From Armatimonadota bacterium (lineage in GTDB: Bacteria > Armatimonadota > UBA5829): a stretch of DNA of 50,660 nucleotides. This document shows, in pieces, positions 44,289 to 50,660 of this stretch (position 1 is its first letter; each line of letters starts with the position of its first letter). Where the stretch lies: the NCBI GenBank assembly GCA_026392045.1, contig JAPLCU010000014.1, positions 1 to 50,660 of the forward strand. The letters run 5' to 3'. Under the pieces are notes generated by a model. It was not told the origin of the DNA, searched no databases, and saw only the letters and a program-made list of their open reading frames with translations. Made by a program: the position numbers and the translations under genes.

Positions 44289-45266
44289 ATGCATATGAAG
44301 AAAAATGTGATCCCTGGCCTGCGCAAAGTCGACTGGAGCGATGAGGCCCGGCAGAACGAGTTCCTGAACTGCGTGCTATCGGCAATGGGTCATCTCGGCA
44401 AGAATGTCAGCTATGACGATCTTGCGGGCATCTCCGGCTGCGCCTTCCGCGCTTGCTCTCCAGAGCAGGAGATGGGGCCGGGAGCCTATCACATCATGAA
44501 CGATATTTCGCTCATCGGGCATACATTCAAGATGCTTGGATATGACGTAAATCTACACGACAGAAGCGATTACGCGACGGACCGGAAGTTGATTATTGAC
44601 AGCATCGACAGAGGCATCCCCATATTGACCTTCGACGGAGTCGTGAGCTGTTCGGAAACCTGCATCATCTCAGGCTATGATGACGATGGCGCTGTTCTGC
44701 TTGGCTATAGCCCGTTTATGTACATAAAGGACGACCATCCTGAGCCTGCTGACAGCACCGGATACTTCCGCAAGACCAACTGGCACGACGGCTTTTTCAA
44801 AGAGGTCAACGGAAAGATATTGGTTATCGGCAAGCCGACAACCTCGCTCAGCAAGGAAGAAATCATCAAGGAATCGCTCAGAACGGCAGTGAAGCTGATT
44901 CGTGCTGGCTACGCGGGCCACACATACTTCGCCGAATTGGTGCAGGAGGATACTGATAATTGGTTCTTCTTGCAGTTGATGATCGTCTGCATGGACTGCA
45001 ACGTATTTCAGGACAAGGTCTACGTAGCGCCATACCTACGCGAGGCCAAGGCCATCCTCAAGGCCAAGGCGGACACGCTGGAGAAGTGCGCGAAGCTTTA
45101 CGATCAAATCTCAGCCCTGCGCCGTGAGATGTCCGGATACTTCCCCGACGACCTGTCCATGCCCGAGCGCATAAAGGACAAGGAACTCCGCAGGCAGTAT
45201 GCGCAGCGAGTTTACAAGATAAGGGATTTGGAGAAGATTGCTGCCGACTTCCTTGAGAAGATATAG
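44289..45266 (+). CDS. BtrH_N-like (papain-fold) uncharacterised protein
   Basis: The 325-residue cytoplasmic protein has an N-terminal domain with LNCVLSAMGHLGKNVSYDDL followed by GISGCAFR (about 26-54). Its C....l...G..vsy..l.G.sG.aF pattern is shared with butirosin BtrH-type and C39-like cysteine peptidase folds. Cys28 would be the nucleophile. GYDDDGAVLLGYSP (about 135-150) fits the strand region near the active-site His in that fold, but no clear His is placed. The C-terminal third is helical. The function is not known. GGAGGAG lies six bases before ATG 44289, which sets the start. Confidence 0.8.
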   Translation: MHMKKNVIPGLRKVDWSDEARQNEFLNCVLSAMGHLGKNVSYDDLAGISGCAFRACSPEQEMGPGAYHIMNDISLIGHTFKMLGYDVNLHDRSDYATDRKLIIDSIDRGIPILTFDGVVSCSETCIISGYDDDGAVLLGYSPFMYIKDDHPEPADSTGYFRKTNWHDGFFKEVNGKILVIGKPTTSLSKEEIIKESLRTAVKLIRAGYAGHTYFAELVQEDTDNWFFLQLMIVCMDCNVFQDKVYVAPYLREAKAILKAKADTLEKCAKLYDQISALRREMSGYFPDDLSMPERIKDKELRRQYAQRVYKIRDLEKIAADFLEKI

Positions 45267-45375
45267 CGGCTTCGTGAAAGTGTATAGAATATTTGGCACT
45301 TCGGCCAGTGACTCAGAGGGCTTGGGTGAGTGTGAAACGCCGCAACACAGTACGCACTGACGAGGAACAGATATT

Positions 45376-45434
45376 CCCTTCCCCAATTCAGAACTCATAA
45401 TTCATAACTCAAAACTCAAAACTCTCCCTTCCCC
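45376..45434. repeat. AT-rich short tandem repeat flanked by CCCTTCCCC
   Basis: CCCTTCCCCAATTCAGAACT leads into AATTCATAACTCAAAACTC-type units and a second CCCTTCCCCC. It looks like a decayed, inverted relative of the tandem array at 10346-10391. Confidence 0.55.
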
Positions 45435-45437
45435 CGG

Positions 45438-45466
45438 TTGCCAAAAGCTTAAAACCGCTCTAAAAT
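45438..45466 (+). promoter_or_regulatory. Sigma-70 type promoter of the DapA-family gene
   Basis: TTGCCA (45438-45443) and TAAAAT (45461-45466) with a 17-base spacer, about 56 bases of leader before the ATG at 45529. Confidence 0.65.
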
Positions 45467-45528
45467 ATACATAATGTCTTATGAGGCACAACGGCCGATG
45501 ACGGCCAAATTTGCCGGGAGGATTAGAA

Positions 45529-46575
45529 ATGAAAATGCACGGCGCGTGGACTGCTGTGGTAACCCCAATGAACCCTGATTTGAGCGTGAACTGGGATGGA
45601 CTTAACAAGAACATTGATTTCCAGTTATCACAGGGCATCACTGGTGTGGTCGCGGTGGGCACCACTGGCGAATCCCCGACACTCGATTGGGAAGAGCATG
45701 ACGAGGTAATTGAGCGAGTATTGGCGCAGTGCAAAGGCAAGTGCGGTGTTTTGGCTGGAACCGGAAGCAACTCCACCGAAGAGGCTATCAAGAGCACAGC
45801 ACACGCTGTGAAATCCGGCGCGGAAGCCGTGCTTATGGTGGATTGTTACTATAACGGCCCTTCGTCGCAGGAACTTCGCGACGACTATTATTCGGCGGTC
45901 GCCTCAGAGTTTCCGAACACAACTATCGTGCCTTACGTTATCCCAGGTAGAACCGGCACGGCGCTTTCCGTTGAGGATCTTGTGATATTAGCCGCAAGGC
46001 ACAAAAATATCAATTCAGTCAAAGAGGCCACAGGCGATCTTACCCGAATGGCTTATACAAGAAGTATTGCTGGACCCGATTTCTCCATTATGAGCGGGGA
46101 TGACGACCTGACATACACCATGCTGACCGATCCCAACATAAAAGCAAACGGTGTAATCTCAGTAATGTCCAACATCGTCCCAGGAGCAATCGTGAAGATG
46201 GTTAAACTGGTCTCCAATGGCGATGTGATGTGTGCCGAAAAGATCAAAGACGCGCTGGCGCCGCTATTTGCCATAGTAGCAGTCAAAGTATACAATGAGC
46301 GAGAGCTGCCATCCGGTCAAAAAGTAATGGTAAACGACCGCTACCGCAATCCGCTGCCGGTCAAAGCGCTAATGGAGGGACTTGGTATGCCGTCCGGCCC
46401 AGCCCGCAAACCGCTGGGCAAAATGACAAGCCGGGGCATTGCAGTAGTAAGATCGGCTGTAAAGAGCGTCTGGGACAACAACCCGGAAATGCTCCAGCCC
46501 ATCGCCGACTTCTATGGCATAGACATAGCCGCAAGAATCAACGATGATGGCATTTGGGCATCGCTAGCTCTATAG
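45529..46575 (+). CDS. dapA: 4-hydroxy-tetrahydrodipicolinate synthase family (DapA-like)
   Basis: The 348-residue enzyme is a class I aldolase TIM barrel. GTTGES (44-49) binds the pyruvate carboxylate, Tyr136 in PYVIPGRTG is the proton relay, and Lys165 in VKEATGD forms the Schiff base. All three are present, which fits the lysine-pathway enzyme. The usual Asn after the Tyr is Val, and about 50 extra residues follow the normal end (typical DapA is 290-300), so a related pyruvate aldolase or lyase cannot be excluded. GGGAGG is seven bases before the ATG; a TTG at 45511 would contain that site. Confidence 0.85.
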   Translation: MKMHGAWTAVVTPMNPDLSVNWDGLNKNIDFQLSQGITGVVAVGTTGESPTLDWEEHDEVIERVLAQCKGKCGVLAGTGSNSTEEAIKSTAHAVKSGAEAVLMVDCYYNGPSSQELRDDYYSAVASEFPNTTIVPYVIPGRTGTALSVEDLVILAARHKNINSVKEATGDLTRMAYTRSIAGPDFSIMSGDDDLTYTMLTDPNIKANGVISVMSNIVPGAIVKMVKLVSNGDVMCAEKIKDALAPLFAIVAVKVYNERELPSGQKVMVNDRYRNPLPVKALMEGLGMPSGPARKPLGKMTSRGIAVVRSAVKSVWDNNPEMLQPIADFYGIDIAARINDDGIWASLAL

Positions 46576-46594
46576 AATTAGAACACATATCGTG

Positions 46595-46631
46595 AACATA
46601 GGGGCAGACCAACGTGGCCTGCCCCTATGTT
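46595..46631. terminator. Terminator hairpin between convergent genes
   Basis: AACATAGGGGCAG (46595-46607) and CTGCCCCTATGTT (46619-46631) form a perfect 13-bp stem after the DapA-family gene and before the convergent secreted-protein gene. Confidence 0.8.
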
Positions 46632-46707
46632 GATCATTCTTGTGTATAAGATCACATTCTGATCATTCATGCGTTTGCCCTGTATTAGAGGTCTCGCGCA
46701 GTTGACG

Positions 46708-47142
46708 CTATATCCTTACGTCTATGATCGCGCTCACGCCGACGCCGTAGATTCTCTTTATTTTACTGGTCGTCTTGCTGCCTACCGGGACGAGGGCTTT
46801 GGCGCGGATGTTCTTGCCGAAGAGGGCATTACCCTCGATCTGAACTACGGCTTTGCACTTTGCGACGTTGGCCTTCGTACCCATTACCTGGGCTGCTCCG
46901 ATGTAGCCCCCGCCGCCGAAGCTGATGATCGGCACTACCTTTGTCGCTTGCTGCATCCCCACGTTCTTGTTCGCCGTCAGTTTGTTTACGAAGCTATTGA
47001 TCTGGCCGCCGAACTTGCTGACTATCAGCCCTACGCCTCCGACCTTGGCGACATCGCCAATCAGGCTCCCGTAACTGACTGCCGAAGTCAGGGACACGAT
47101 GATTGCTGCTACTATGAACAGCGTCTTTACTCTTGTGTTCAT
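46708..47142 (-). CDS. Small secreted protein of unknown function
   Basis: The 144-residue protein has a clear signal peptide (FIVAAIIVSLTSAVSYG). The mature part is rich in Gly, Val and Lys, with SFGGGGYIGAAQVMG in the middle and a beta-type end KIKRIYGVGVSAIIDVRI. No domain is recognised. AGGAG with eight bases to the ATG supports translation. It is the last gene of the secreted-protein set transcribed leftwards. Confidence 0.78.
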   Translation of the reverse strand: MNTRVKTLFIVAAIIVSLTSAVSYGSLIGDVAKVGGVGLIVSKFGGQINSFVNKLTANKNVGMQQATKVVPIISFGGGGYIGAAQVMGTKANVAKCKAVVQIEGNALFGKNIRAKALVPVGSKTTSKIKRIYGVGVSAIIDVRI

Positions 47143-47170
47143 ATCGATATCTCCTATTTATGGATTAATT

Positions 47171-47205
47171 ATGCTCCGGGGCTCGTTTTTTTCGCCCCGA
47201 AGCAT
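47171..47205. repeat. Hairpin repeat D relative, copy 3
   Basis: ATGCTCCGGGGC and GCCCCGAAGCAT arms with a T-rich loop. It resembles the hairpins at 9088-9117 and 18865-18896 and lies just after the end of the CuAO_N gene, where it could terminate transcription. Confidence 0.6.
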
Positions 47206-47231
47206 GGTGTCTGGGCTTTATACGGTAGCTG

Positions 47232-47828
47232 CTACTGGGCATTCTTTTTGCTTTTTGCTTTTCCACTTCCTTTCGGCTTTATATTGCCTAACTTCTTGCC
47301 ACTCCACTTTAAGCCATGGTGTCCTTGCGGGCCGTACCCGCGCTTCCCCCACGCCGGCGCCCATGGCGGAGGTCCGCCATGCCAGGGCGGACGACTACTC
47401 GCCTTCACTATCCCCCAGCCGCTTGGGCCCTTGACTTTCACTTCTGACTTGGCCTTATCCCATTCCACTGGGATGTTGTAGAACTTTTTGAATACTCCAA
47501 TGGGAACATAAGTCACTCCGTCCACAACCACGGACGGCGACGGAAGCACAACAGGCTGACCCGCGTGCAACGCTTTAAGGCTGTTCGGTGTCAGGACGAG
47601 ATCCTGGCCCTCATAGGTGATAATCGCCTGGCCTTTCTCAGCATCCCATCGCAGCGGAGCGCCCAGGAAACTGGCCGTGCTCTTCAGGGGAAGATAGCTG
47701 AGGCCTTCATACAGGAACGCCGTCGCTCCAGATGTATTGATGGTTACGTTGTCGGCGCTGGCGGATATACCCGCCAAGCTTACCACCATCGTCAGTAATA
47801 CAGACATTAAAACTATTCTCTTGCTCAT
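47232..47828 (-). CDS. Secreted CuAO_N-domain protein with Gly/Pro/Lys-rich tail
   Basis: The 198-residue protein has a signal peptide (MSVLLTMVVSLAGISASA) and a copper-amine-oxidase N-terminal-like domain (about 27-140) with LSYLPLKSTASFLGAPLRWD and VTYVPIGVFKKFYNIPVEWD. These paired strands are typical of the stalk-like module, which does not itself carry amine oxidase activity. A basic tail full of Gly, Pro, Trp and Lys follows. ATG at 47828 has AAGGAAGG upstream and starts the signal peptide, so the longer frame from 47924 is rejected. Confidence 0.85.
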   Translation of the reverse strand: MSKRIVLMSVLLTMVVSLAGISASADNVTINTSGATAFLYEGLSYLPLKSTASFLGAPLRWDAEKGQAIITYEGQDLVLTPNSLKALHAGQPVVLPSPSVVVDGVTYVPIGVFKKFYNIPVEWDKAKSEVKVKGPSGWGIVKASSRPPWHGGPPPWAPAWGKRGYGPQGHHGLKWSGKKLGNIKPKGSGKAKSKKNAQ

Positions 47829-47913
47829 CGCTTTTGCCTTCCTTTCTGCGATTTCGCTTTGTAGCGTGAACCTCCTTAGGACGGGACACGCAAGTTTCCA
47901 ACATTCGAACCCT

Positions 47914-49572
47914 CTAACCCCCATTCACCGTCACCGTGGTTGCCTCCGACTCCTCGCCGTTGGCGCTCACGGTTGTCGCGGTAATCGTATACTGGGTGTT
48001 CTTGTCCTTTATGAGCGTGGTCAGCTTGATCGGGCTGGACTTGAACTTTCCCAGCGAGTCCACATCCACGGTCTGATCCGACAGTTCGCCAGTCGTCTCG
48101 AATATGCCGAGGATGGTGGTCGAATACTCTACCCTCAGGTGTACGCTCGAGTTGGGCGGCGCAGTGCCCGTGATGACCAGCGGTGAGACGATGGCTTTAC
48201 CGGCGGCAGGAGCGGTGATGATCGGCGCACTGTCTGCTTCTCCGGTTGGGACGGTTATGGACCCCTCCGATGGAACGGTGTAGGTTTGGCCTGACGCGAC
48301 CTTGAGCGTGCCCGAGATGGTCGCCCCGTTCAGGTCCTGACCCTTCCGGACCGTATACTGGCCCTGGTAGACCCCGGAGGAGGTTTCCTGCATGGTCTGG
48401 GTGACGAGCGGGTGTCCCGTCGGTGAGATAATCGAGAAGCTCACTTCGCCGTTGGGCTGGCCCGTTATGTTTGCGGTGATTACATCGCCGGGCTGCAGGT
48501 TGGAGATGTTTGAGTGCGTGAACGACGTGATTATTTTGCCTGCGCCCTGCACGTTGAAAGTCCACGTCTGGCTTGCCGAGTTACCGGCGCGGTCGCTGAT
48601 GCTGACCGCAGCAGTGTTCTTACCCGTCTGGAGAGACTGCTGGGGACGGTAGGTCGTGAAGTTCCGGGTGATGGTGGCCTGATCCGTCACGTCCACGCCG
48701 TTCACTGATATTCTCACTTGCGTCGGGTCCACTCCGCTGCCACTGTCTTCGGAGACCACTGAGATGTTGGGTCGGACTGCGGCGACAGCGCTGTTCATTT
48801 CGGGTGTCTTGTTGGTGATCCGCGGCACGACGGTGTCGATCGAGATAGGGTTCCCAGCCTGGATCAGCCGCTGTGTGTCTCCCACGCGTAACTGGCCTAT
48901 CACGCTGCCGTCTGAGACCGCCAGATTCTGTCCCGCCGGGACGGTCCAACTGCCGTTGTAGCGGCCGGGGCTGACTTCCCGCATCGCGACCCGGTCCACC
49001 ACGCCCGGTATCTCAAATGTTGCAACGCCGCCAGAGGTAGCCTCCATCACCACTTCGAGAATCGAGCCAGCCTTGAGCCAGCCCTTCGAGTTCTGGATGA
49101 ATGAGGTTATGTCCACTGTACCTGGGTCAGTTAGAGGTGGCGCTGTCGATGAGTCTGTTGTGATCATCACTGTTCGCGTTGCGTTGTTCCACACAATGTC
49201 GGAGCCCAGCGCCTCACTTAGAAATCGCAGCGGCACCATAGTGCTGCCGCCGATTATCTGCGCGGGAACGTCGAGATTCACCATTCCCCCGTTAACAGTC
49301 GCAGTTCGGGAGCCGATGGGAAGCTGGACATCTGTCTCGCTATTCTGTGCGAACACGGTGTGTGTGGCGGGGTCCCAGCCGACGAACGCCCCCATCTGCT
49401 CCAGCACTCCGCGCAGTGGAACCAGCGCGCGTCCCTGCACTACCATCGGCTGCGTGCCCGTGAATCGGACAGGAGCGCCGTTGATGGTCACGTTTATGGA
49501 TTGTGCCATAATTGGGCCGATAGCGGCCGCCAGGAGTGTGAAAACGAAAATGAATATTCCAAAGCGTCTCAT
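47914..49572 (-). CDS. Secreted CuAO_N-domain protein with Ig-like repeats
   Basis: The 552-residue protein has a signal peptide (FVFTLLAAAIGPIMA). A classic CuAO_N module (about 25-140) contains GRALVPLRGVLEQMGAFVGWD and GSTMVPLRFLSEALGSDIVW. Several beta-rich, Ig- or Big-like domains follow to the end, including SEDSGSGVDPTQVRISVNG. It is probably a cell-surface or S-layer-associated adhesin or scaffold. AAGGAGG precedes the ATG. It lies 86 bases upstream of the smaller CuAO_N gene on the same strand. Confidence 0.9.
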   Translation of the reverse strand: MRRFGIFIFVFTLLAAAIGPIMAQSINVTINGAPVRFTGTQPMVVQGRALVPLRGVLEQMGAFVGWDPATHTVFAQNSETDVQLPIGSRTATVNGGMVNLDVPAQIIGGSTMVPLRFLSEALGSDIVWNNATRTVMITTDSSTAPPLTDPGTVDITSFIQNSKGWLKAGSILEVVMEATSGGVATFEIPGVVDRVAMREVSPGRYNGSWTVPAGQNLAVSDGSVIGQLRVGDTQRLIQAGNPISIDTVVPRITNKTPEMNSAVAAVRPNISVVSEDSGSGVDPTQVRISVNGVDVTDQATITRNFTTYRPQQSLQTGKNTAAVSISDRAGNSASQTWTFNVQGAGKIITSFTHSNISNLQPGDVITANITGQPNGEVSFSIISPTGHPLVTQTMQETSSGVYQGQYTVRKGQDLNGATISGTLKVASGQTYTVPSEGSITVPTGEADSAPIITAPAAGKAIVSPLVITGTAPPNSSVHLRVEYSTTILGIFETTGELSDQTVDVDSLGKFKSSPIKLTTLIKDKNTQYTITATTVSANGEESEATTVTVNGG

Positions 49573-49602
49573 TGCCTGTTCCTCCTTGTGCTTCTGTTAA
49601 TC

Positions 49603-49641
49603 CCTCATGCATGGGAACGATCATTGCTCCGGTGCATGAGG
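49603..49641. terminator. Inverted repeat between secreted-protein genes
   Basis: CCTCATGCA (49603-49611) and TGCATGAGG (49633-49641) form a 9-bp stem with a 21-base loop, after the upstream minus-strand gene. Terminator function is uncertain because no T-run follows. Confidence 0.35.
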
Positions 49642-49725
49642 ATTCGCAATCCGGCGGGTGTGGAGGCGGTCGAAGCAGTCGGATACCCCCACTCACCCTC
49701 AAAGAAGCAGGTGTTCACAGCACCC

Positions 49726-50660
49726 TTATTCTATCCGCAGGACTCCAGACCTCTGGTTCCAATAGGCTGTCCTGCTAGTCAGCATTTCGATATAGCTGGC
49801 GGGAACGTAGAGCGATCCATTTATGATCCGCGACGAAGCATCCATTTTGGTGTTCTTGCCGTTAACGTCGATGATCCTCGTCCCAACGGTGTGCAGCGTC
49901 TGCATTTCATAGTCGCTGATGCTGACATTCTTGGTTGCTGAGTTATAGTCAAACGGCATATCGATTGAGTTCATCACGGAGCGGAACGGCACCATCAGAT
50001 CATTGCCGCTCATCATCGGCTGCAGATTGTTGAAAGTTACCTGCCAGCCGGGGCCAACAGGGTATGAGGTGGGCGAAGCCGATGACCCAGGTTCTGGGAT
50101 CGTGACATCTTCTGTCAACAGGATGCCGAACGAGGTGCCTGCCGGGACCACCGCGTCTTTACCGGCGGCAGGTTTGGCAAGTTTCGCACCGTATAGATAG
50201 CCCGCGGCCGCGCCGAGTATGGTGCCAATCAACGGTTTCTTTTTGACGACCTGCCCGAGCACCAGCCCCACTCCAGCGCCGATCGCAGCGAACTTGAGGT
50301 TGGCCTTGCGCGCATCGATCTTGCCCACAAGCCTGCCGGTAGACGGGTCGGTAGTCACGCTGCGGTTGTCCAGAGACGTGAGCTGGCCCAAGATGGGCAC
50401 CTGTGTGCCATCAGGCAGTTTGGCGCTCACGAAGCTTACGCCGATCTGCCCCGCCGTCTTCCCTGACGCCCTCGTCACCGAATCAACGTTGCCCGTGAAC
50501 TTCGTTTGTTCGGGGAATCCTCCGCCGTTGATGCCCGTGTGGTGTGCGTAGAATACGTTACCTGCTCTACTCGTTGCTGAGCTGATCGCCTTGTCCATTG
50601 TGACTGGGATGACCGTGTCCCTCGGAATGACTATTGTGGCGGCCGAGACTGAAACCGCAA
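49726..50660 (-). CDS. Secreted protein with glycine-zipper segment and C-terminal CuAO_N module (5' end beyond window)
   Basis: The frame is open to the right edge: the codons before the internal ATG at 50598 read AVSVSAATIVIPRDTVIPV, the end of a signal peptide and a typical extracellular start. About 310 codons are visible. The N-terminal domain resembles secreted proteins with IP..T.....D..ISS motifs. A glycine-zipper-like hydrophobic stretch follows (GAGVGLVLGQVV and GTILGAAAGYLYG). The C-terminal CuAO_N module contains MVPFRSVMNSIDMPFDYN and YVPASYIEMLTSR. It is probably a surface protein, first of this group to be transcribed. The true start lies outside. Confidence 0.85.
   Translation of the reverse strand, partial: AVSVSAATIVIPRDTVIPVTMDKAISSATSRAGNVFYAHHTGINGGGFPEQTKFTGNVDSVTRASGKTAGQIGVSFVSAKLPDGTQVPILGQLTSLDNRSVTTDPSTGRLVGKIDARKANLKFAAIGAGVGLVLGQVVKKKPLIGTILGAAAGYLYGAKLAKPAAGKDAVVPAGTSFGILLTEDVTIPEPGSSASPTSYPVGPGWQVTFNNLQPMMSGNDLMVPFRSVMNSIDMPFDYNSATKNVSISDYEMQTLHTVGTRIIDVNGKNTKMDASSRIINGSLYVPASYIEMLTSRTAYWNQRSGVLRIE

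Noticed and set aside
46669-47481. 270-codon plus-strand open frame
   Set aside because: It lies opposite the small secreted protein and the tail of the CuAO_N gene, both of which have signal peptides and ribosome-binding sites. The translation is Cys/Tyr-rich with no domain.

Overview
The window looks like chromosomal DNA of a free-living, cell-walled bacterium of medium G+C content, probably an environmental lineage. Several features are reminiscent of Armatimonadota or a neighbouring Terrabacteria phylum. These are secreted proteins with copper-amine-oxidase N-terminal (CuAO_N) domains, a DUF5069 protein, many TTG/GTG starts behind strong GGAGG sites, and many short palindromic intergenic repeats. 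This assignment is an inference from gene content; there is no rRNA gene to settle it. No prophage, transposase, rRNA or CRISPR array is visible. There is one tRNA (Glu).

Region 1 (1-8.9 kb, minus strand) is a housekeeping operon: rpsB, tsf, pyrH, frr, uppS, dxr, rseP, ispG, then a GNAT acetyltransferase and an MgtC/SapB membrane protein cut by the window edge. It links translation, pyrimidine synthesis, isoprenoid (MEP pathway) synthesis and cell-envelope lipid carrier synthesis. It starts at a clear promoter and a structured rpsB leader. cdsA, commonly found between uppS and dxr, is not there.

Region 2 (9-20.7 kb) holds a Gfo/Idh/MocA oxidoreductase, a zinc alcohol dehydrogenase, a secreted alpha/beta hydrolase, a secreted sialate O-acetylesterase-like enzyme, a DUF5069 protein, DinG helicase (minus strand), mannose-1-phosphate guanylyltransferase and a two-gene ABC exporter. 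The gaps are rich in repeats.

Region 3 (20.8-32.8 kb, plus strand) is a sugar-use cluster: ribulokinase, AraD-type epimerase, a complete sugar ABC importer (lipoprotein, double ATPase, permease), a FucI/AraA-like isomerase and a GH4 glycosidase with a CHGV motif. Together they could import arabinose-containing oligosaccharides and take L-arabinose to D-xylulose 5-phosphate. Two genes with no obvious metabolic role sit inside it: a GIY-YIG-like protein bracketed by palindromes and a RelA/SpoT-type nucleotide synthetase. A strong hairpin ends the cluster, followed by tRNA-Glu on the other strand.

Region 4 (32.9-46.6 kb) has a MurJ flippase with a large insertion, a PIG-L deacetylase, a PAS-GAF-PP2C phosphatase, a broken secreted protein gene, a YhcH-family protein, MsrB, an Nramp-related transporter and a soluble PRC/MgtE_N/CBS protein (a candidate split Mg2+ transport system), a BtrH_N-like protein and a DapA-family enzyme. 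Region 5 (46.7-50.66 kb, minus strand) is a set of secreted proteins, three of them with CuAO_N-type domains; the last runs off the window.

The most interesting points are the Nramp-related/MgtE-gate pair, the alarmone-synthetase-like gene in the sugar operon, the repeat-containing insertion in MurJ, the three-PDZ RseP, and a 76-bp MITE-like repeat family with two full copies.
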